Assembly (NCBI GenBank): GCA_965206655.1
Contig: CBDBKC010000033.1
Location: 186,001 to 250,000 of the forward strand
DNA from: JAPPLB01 sp965206655
GTDB lineage: Bacteria > Acidobacteriota > Terriglobia > Bryobacterales > UBA6623
Reading direction: 5' to 3'
DNA length: 64,000 nt
In this document: piece by piece, positions 59,932 to 64,000 of the stretch
How positions within the stretch are numbered: the first letter of the stretch is position 1
Layout of the letters: each line of letters begins with the position of its first letter
Made by a program: the position numbers and the translations under genes
The notes under the pieces: model-generated
Database searches by the model: none
Seen by the model: only the letters and a program-made list of their open reading frames with translations
Told to the model about the DNA's origin: nothing

Positions 59932-60837
59932 ATGGTACGGAGTTCTCCTCCGAAAGCAAAGCCCCGCAAGGCTCTCGGACGTGGGTTGAGTTCGCTCCTT
60001 CCGGAACGAGGGACGGCATCTCCCAGCTTCGAAGAAAAGACGGAATCGGACGCCGGCATTCGCTCCGTACCGCTTAGCCGGATCCGAACGAATCCAGCCC
60101 AACCGCGTCGGACCTTCGATCCGAAGGCAATCGAGGAACTAGCGCAGTCGATTCGCACGGACGGCATCATTCAGCCGATCGTTGTCAAGCAGTTGAAGGA
60201 TGGCTATCTTCTGGTCGTGGGCGAACGCCGTTTGCGGGCCGCCCGGATTGCGGGAATGAATGATATCCCGGTGATCGTGAGCGACATTGGGGATAGCCAG
60301 CTCCTACAGGTTGCCCTAGTTGAGAACATCCAGCGGGAAGATTTGAATCCGATAGAGGTTGCGACCGCGCTTCGCCAGATGGCCCAGGAGGGCAATCTCA
60401 GCCACGAGGACTTGGCAGGGAGAACGGGCAAGGATCGCACAACCATTACAAATTTGATACGTTTGCTACGGCTGCCCGACGAGATTCAGCAGCTCGTCTC
60501 CGAGAGACGCTTATCGATGGGGCATGCCCGAGCGCTCCTCGCGCTGAACGACGCTGACCAACAACTGGCCTTGGCCGATAAGACGGCGGCTCAAGGGCTC
60601 TCGGTCCGTCAGGTTGAGCGGACGGTGCGGGAGCTCAACGATCCCCGCCGAGGTGACAACGAGGAAAGGCCCATTGATCCGAATGTAGCGGCCGCTTTGG
60701 AGAAGCTTGAGGAAGTGCTTGGCACCAAGGTTCGACTTGTGCAGCGGGGTCGCTCGGGCGGCAAGATCGAGGTTGAATACTATTCGGACGACGACCTGGA
60801 CCGCATTTATACTACAATCGTAGGAACTAACGACTGA
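59932..60837 (+). CDS. parB: Chromosome partitioning protein ParB
   Basis: A 301-residue ParB/Spo0J. The N-terminal 'K-A-L-G-R-G-L-S-S-L-L-P-E' is the ParA-interacting start, 'I-Q-P-I-V-V-K' and 'L-V-V-G-E-R-R-L-R-A-A' (CTPase box) are in residues 75-105, the HTH 'L-S-H-E-D-L-A-G-R-T-G-K-D-R-T-T-I' near 160, and a C-terminal dimerisation domain follows. ATG 59932 has GGAG 6 nt before it; GTG 59929 is possible. Confidence 0.95.
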   Translation: MVRSSPPKAKPRKALGRGLSSLLPERGTASPSFEEKTESDAGIRSVPLSRIRTNPAQPRRTFDPKAIEELAQSIRTDGIIQPIVVKQLKDGYLLVVGERRLRAARIAGMNDIPVIVSDIGDSQLLQVALVENIQREDLNPIEVATALRQMAQEGNLSHEDLAGRTGKDRTTITNLIRLLRLPDEIQQLVSERRLSMGHARALLALNDADQQLALADKTAAQGLSVRQVERTVRELNDPRRGDNEERPIDPNVAAALEKLEEVLGTKVRLVQRGRSGGKIEVEYYSDDDLDRIYTTIVGTND

Positions 60838-60855
60838 GTAGAGCCTTCCGGTGCC

Positions 60856-61521
60856 CTATTCGGGCTGTTCCTTGATACGGCTCATCAGTGCGGCGGCTCG
60901 AGCCTGGGCAATATGGACGAATTGCTTGCCGCCGGCGATTTTCCTTAGGACCGGCAAGAACTGATGAGCCGCCACTACACGTTCCTTGTCGTAGGATGTT
61001 TGGAACGAGAGCAGTGCTTTGTTCACGCCCAGGCGATCGAACTGGGTGACACGCTCCAGCTCGAAAAGGTGTCTCGCCGACTCCGACATTCGTAGGAACC
61101 ACTTTTCCAGAACGCGCGCATCCGTGTCCTCCGTGTAGGTGTACTTCACTTCGGTCGCTTTGCTGTGGCCGGAGTTGTAGCGCAGAACCTTGTCACCGGT
61201 GAAAGCGACCTTGCGATTGCTCGCGATCGGTCGCCGGAGACTATCCAGATTACCCACCAGTTCAAAGATGATAGTCCTTTCGCGAGAGTCCAGTTGGAAG
61301 GTCAGGGGCTCTTCCTCTCCAGGCTCCTCGCGATAGGTCCCATGCCCTTCCGCCGTCAGCTCGACTTCAAAATAGGCAGGCAGGCTGCCGGGGAAATCTC
61401 GAGAGAAGAACAGCCGCGCCCCGTCCGCCGCCGCGGCCGGCATGGCCCAGATCGCGATGACCGTGACCAGCACCGCCGCGCTGTTTGGCCGCCACAGCCT
61501 GTTTCCGGCCGACCCCTTCAT
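60856..61521 (-). CDS. Secreted hypothetical protein
   Basis: A 221-residue protein with a Sec signal (hydrophobic about 15-32, A-A-A-A-D cleavage). Beta-strand-rich core with 'Y-F-E-V-E-L-T-A-E-G-H-G-T-Y' (about 49), then helical part 'V-L-E-K-W-F-L-R-M-S-E-S-A-R'. Conserved-looking in Acidobacteria but I do not recognise a named family. Its start overlaps the ruvC stop by 4 bp (ATGA), so it is the third gene of the yebC-ruvC operon. Confidence 0.6.
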   Translation of the reverse strand: MKGSAGNRLWRPNSAAVLVTVIAIWAMPAAAADGARLFFSRDFPGSLPAYFEVELTAEGHGTYREEPGEEEPLTFQLDSRERTIIFELVGNLDSLRRPIASNRKVAFTGDKVLRYNSGHSKATEVKYTYTEDTDARVLEKWFLRMSESARHLFELERVTQFDRLGVNKALLSFQTSYDKERVVAAHQFLPVLRKIAGGKQFVHIAQARAAALMSRIKEQPE

Positions 61522-62003
61522 CCTTTTGCGCCGCCGTTTCTCATCGAGTGACAGAGCGCGACCGCGAGAGCGTCGGACGCGTCATGGGACCCGTTTACCT
61601 TCGTCGCCCCGAGAAGCGAGCAGACCATCATTCGCACCTGGTCTTTTGAAGCCTTCCCATAGCCGACAACGCTCCCCTTGACCTCGAGCGGCGAGTACTC
61701 ACCGACAGGAACGCCGGACTCGGCCGCTGCTAACAGCGCAACGCCTCGCACGTGGGCCAACCGAAGCGCCGACCTTGGGTTCACAGCCGCGAAAACACCT
61801 TCGACCGCCACCGCATGCGGCTCGTACTCACGCAGAATGTCGCGCAGCCCTTCGTGAATGATGCGCAACCGTACTTCGAAGGGCTGCCTGGCTGAAGTTC
61901 GGATAACTCCGGATCGCAACAACTGATGGCTGCGGCGGCCATCGGTCTCGATTACCCCGTAGCCGGTTCTCTCCGAACCACAGTCGATGCCTAGGATCTT
62001 CAT
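61518..62003 (-). CDS. ruvC: Holliday junction resolvase RuvC
   Basis: A 161-residue RuvC resolvase. Catalytic residues D7 ('G-I-D-C-G-S-E-R-T-G-Y-G'), 'V-A-V-E-G-V-F' (about 66) and 'S-H-D-A-S-D-A-L-A-V-A' near 140 are present. ATG 62003 is the start; the ORF extends upstream through the opposite reading of yebC without support. It overlaps the next gene (ATGA). Confidence 0.95.
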   Translation of the reverse strand: MKILGIDCGSERTGYGVIETDGRRSHQLLRSGVIRTSARQPFEVRLRIIHEGLRDILREYEPHAVAVEGVFAAVNPRSALRLAHVRGVALLAAAESGVPVGEYSPLEVKGSVVGYGKASKDQVRMMVCSLLGATKVNGSHDASDALAVALCHSMRNGGAKG

Positions 62004-62049
62004 CGCTGTGCGACTTGGAAGCGGCTGTATCCCTGTTGTCGCGGTGTCG

Positions 62050-62799
62050 TCAGGCTGAAAGAGCCTCGAGTTCCATGTCGTCGATATCGAAGTTCGAGTA
62101 AACGTTCTGGACATCGTCGTGATCTTCCAGCAGATCGAGGAGCCGCATGGCAGTGGTTGCGCTCTTGCCCTCGAGCTGCACGGTATTCTGCGGCACCATC
62201 GAAACCTCCGCGGTGTCGGCGGCGACGCTCGCATCTTCGAGGGCTTTGACAACATCATTGTGAGCTTCCGGGGGCGAAACGATCATCCAGTGATCACCCT
62301 CGTCCCGCAGGTCTTCCGCGCCCGCGCCCAGGCCGATTTCCATCAGTTGCTCTTCGCCGGCCGCATCCTTCGGAACGGAGATCATACTCTGCTTGTTGAA
62401 CATCCATGCGACGCAGCCGTTCTCGCCGAGGTTACCGCCGTTCTTTGTAAACAGGTAACGGAGCTCACTGACGGAGCGGTTGCGGTTATCCGTGACGATT
62501 TCGACGATGACGGCGACACCGGAAGGACCATAGCCCTCGAATGTGATCTCTTCGTACGACGCTCCTTCGAGTTGGCCGGTACCGCGCAGGATGGCCTTTT
62601 TGATGTTGTCCTGGGGCATACTCTGCCCCTTGGCAGCGGTAATGGCCGTGCGCAGTCGCGGGTTGGCGTCCGGGTCTCCGCCGCCCTCACGGGCCGCGAT
62701 CTGGACTTCCCGGATCAGGCGCGTGAAAGCCTTGCCTCGCTTGGCGTCTTGCGCGGCCTTCTTGTGTTTGATGGTGGCCCACTTGGAATGGCCGGACAT
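62050..62799 (-). CDS. yebC: YebC/PmpR family transcriptional regulator
   Basis: A 249-residue member of the YebC family. 'M-S-G-H-S-K-W-A-T-I-K-H-K-K' is the strict family start, and 'G-Y-G-P-S-G-V-A-V-I-V-E' (about 96) and 'V-P-Q-N-T-V' near 208 follow. Members act in ribosome rescue at proline runs and in transcription. The upstream operon position before ruvC is the common arrangement. ATG 62799 is the start. Confidence 0.95.
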   Translation of the reverse strand: MSGHSKWATIKHKKAAQDAKRGKAFTRLIREVQIAAREGGGDPDANPRLRTAITAAKGQSMPQDNIKKAILRGTGQLEGASYEEITFEGYGPSGVAVIVEIVTDNRNRSVSELRYLFTKNGGNLGENGCVAWMFNKQSMISVPKDAAGEEQLMEIGLGAGAEDLRDEGDHWMIVSPPEAHNDVVKALEDASVAADTAEVSMVPQNTVQLEGKSATTAMRLLDLLEDHDDVQNVYSNFDIDDMELEALSA

Positions 62800-63029
62800 A
62801 GTTACTCCCCTAAGAAAACGGAACCGCCCTTCTATCGGGAAGGGCGGGTGACAGCGGCGCCGGAGGTCTGAATTCCGGGCCCGGCGGATGCACCCGCGCG
62901 TCCCGCAGTCTTCGTCCTTTTGATCTCCCAAAAGGATAGCAGAGAGGAGACGCTGACCGGCTCGCCCGCCTATAATGTCTAGACTCAATCAGTACTTTCC
63001 AATGAGGACTTCGGAGCCCTCACCTCGTC

Positions 63030-63443
63030 ATGAAGAAAACGGCCTTTCTACTTGTTCTCACCCTTGCCCTCGCGGGGTTAGTCTGCACGAATCACCAGTA
63101 TTCGGAAGTTGGTTCCGTGCATGACATCATGGAAGTCGTGCAGGGTCCCAGTATGAAGTACGTTTCGGAGATGATGAAGGCCGGCGGCCCGCAGTCGGAC
63201 GATGACTGGAAGCATGCCAAGGCACGCGTATCGGTGTTGGGCGAGTCGTCGCAACTGTTGCTGATGGGCACCCGCGTCAAAGATGAGCCCTGGACAGCCG
63301 GGGCGCTCAAGGCGATCGCCGGCGCCCAAGAAGCCACCGCCGCCGCCGATGCGAAAGACGCCGAGGCGTTCCGTTCCGCAATGGGAACTTTGGGCAGCGG
63401 CTGCCGCACGTGCCATAAGGTCTATAAGAAAAAGAAGAAGTAG
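63030..63443 (+). CDS. Cytochrome c'-like protein
   Basis: A 137-residue protein with an N-terminal hydrophobic signal (A-F-L-L-V-L-T-L-A-L-A-G-L) and a single C-R-T-C-H haem site near the C-terminus (C125, C128, H129), as in class II cytochromes c (four-helix bundle). Between are helices with many Ala/Glu/Met. It ends in a run of lysines (K-K-K-K-K). The signal ends in G-L-V-C, not a strict lipobox. Likely a periplasmic haem protein. Confidence 0.82.
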   Translation: MKKTAFLLVLTLALAGLVCTNHQYSEVGSVHDIMEVVQGPSMKYVSEMMKAGGPQSDDDWKHAKARVSVLGESSQLLLMGTRVKDEPWTAGALKAIAGAQEATAAADAKDAEAFRSAMGTLGSGCRTCHKVYKKKKK

Positions 63444-63708
63444 TCAGTCCCCCGGAATGATTCAGACGTGGCGCCGCTTGGTCCGCTCGGACTGAGAGGC
63501 TTGATTGGACTCTGCCCGGTGGGTGGTGCGGATTTGGGGAGCCGTGAAAAAATCGCTCGGACAGACACCTGGGGCGGTGGAGTGGTGATTCCATGTCACT
63601 GCCGAGCATCCGCGCTACGGATGACTCAGCCGTTAGAGGGTCCTGCGCTCGATGGGTTTGAGCGAGTCTATCGGGCTGCGAGACCCCTGGAGAAAAGCGG
63701 TAAGCTTG

Positions 63709-64000
63709 ATGCGACGCAACTATGAACGGCCGTTAAGAACCGCCGGCACCACCCGGTGGCACGCATTGGAATCTTTCCCGACCGAATCCGTTGGGGTGTG
63801 GCGAAATCACCTCGAGCCGGAAGATGAACCGATCCGGCGGGACTCGTTAGACACGCCCCCGGAAGGCAACCTCGACAGTCCCTTTGTCTCGGCCGTGATG
63901 ATCGTTCGCAACGAGGAACATCGTCTGCGAGATTGTCTCGGGAGTATTCGGGACCTGGTCGACGAGATTGTTCTAGTGGATACAGGCTCCCGCGACCGCA
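63709..64000 (+). CDS. Family 2 glycosyltransferase, N-terminal part (runs off right edge)
   Basis: Ninety-seven codons from an ATG at 63709 still open at base 64000. The last part, 'S-A-V-M-I-V-R-N-E-E-H-R-L-R-D-C-L', then 'D-E-I-V-L-V-D-T-G-S-R-D-R', is the GT2 nucleotide-sugar-binding fold of TPR-linked 'SPBc2/GT2' glycosyltransferases. The first 50 residues are a divergent, charged start. Upstream a 34-residue frame ending at 63725 overlaps it and may be spurious. Start uncertain. Confidence 0.75.
   Translation, partial: MRRNYERPLRTAGTTRWHALESFPTESVGVWRNHLEPEDEPIRRDSLDTPPEGNLDSPFVSAVMIVRNEEHRLRDCLGSIRDLVDEIVLVDTGSRDR

Noticed and set aside
63540..63708. Possible cyclic-di-GMP riboswitch before the glycosyltransferase
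   Set aside because: GACGCAA-like fragments occur but the GEMM core and its tetraloop receptor are not complete.

Overview
The window looks like part of an Acidobacteriota chromosome, perhaps Bryobacter/Solibacter-like. This is an inference from overall gene style: an Oar-like outer-membrane receptor, a Roco protein, an LNxGP-type 'STGPRTDEGK' repeat-family protein, a PD40/WD40 remnant, an M16 peptidase pair, and generally high GC. No 16S gene is present to confirm it. The right-hand part is the replication-origin neighbourhood: gyrB, dnaN, a putative oriC and dnaA on the minus strand, then mnmG, rsmG, parS and parA-parB on the plus strand.

Positions 1-15.6 kb are accessory DNA. A partial MFS transporter and a PD40/WD40 C-terminal remnant are followed by an integrative element ending at a tyrosine integrase (14332-15432), whose 3' side abuts the 3' end of tRNA-Pro(TGG). 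The element carries a P27-like terminase small subunit, an AlpA-like HTH protein, a primase-like protein and a DUF3987 protein in one overlapping operon, then three small unknown genes. No large terminase or capsid gene is visible. This resembles a phage-satellite (PICI-like) gene set. Its defence cargo is a type I restriction operon preceded by a HEPN/AbiU2-like gene. That operon was wrecked by two 2556-bp IS21 copies in opposite orientation: the first is flanked by a 6-bp duplication (AATCAG), the second has none and marks a deletion of the end of hsdM, all of hsdS and the start of hsdR.

From 15.8 to 31.4 kb lie a gliding-type ABC exporter operon (ATPase, fused GldF/GldG-like permease, DUF4340 protein), a Tat-exported SelA-like PLP protein, an LRR-Roc-COR (Roco) gene split by a frameshift, a repeat-rich spacer, an active/inactive M16 peptidase pair, and a membrane protein behind a perfect 10-bp inverted repeat. 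From 31.5 to 35.3 kb is the translation operon rplM-rpsI-rpsB-tsf-pyrH-frr on the minus strand. Two insertion sequences (a DDE/rve element and an IS3-family element) bracket a 7Fe-type ferredoxin gene at 35.5-39.3 kb.

At 39.4-43.4 kb a tight three-gene operon encodes a HemN-like radical SAM enzyme, a flavin-dependent halogenase-family oxidoreductase and a PaaK-like acyl-CoA ligase, which together suggest a small uncharacterised biosynthetic pathway. An Oar-like receptor follows, overlapping the end of gyrB. From 51.5 kb come larE, a 28-residue candidate membrane peptide, a sugar epimerase and a Gfo/Idh/MocA oxidoreductase, purD, the mnmG-rsmG-parAB block with an adjacent double parS-like palindrome, a yebC-ruvC-hypothetical operon, a cytochrome c'-like protein, and the start of a family 2 glycosyltransferase running off the right edge.
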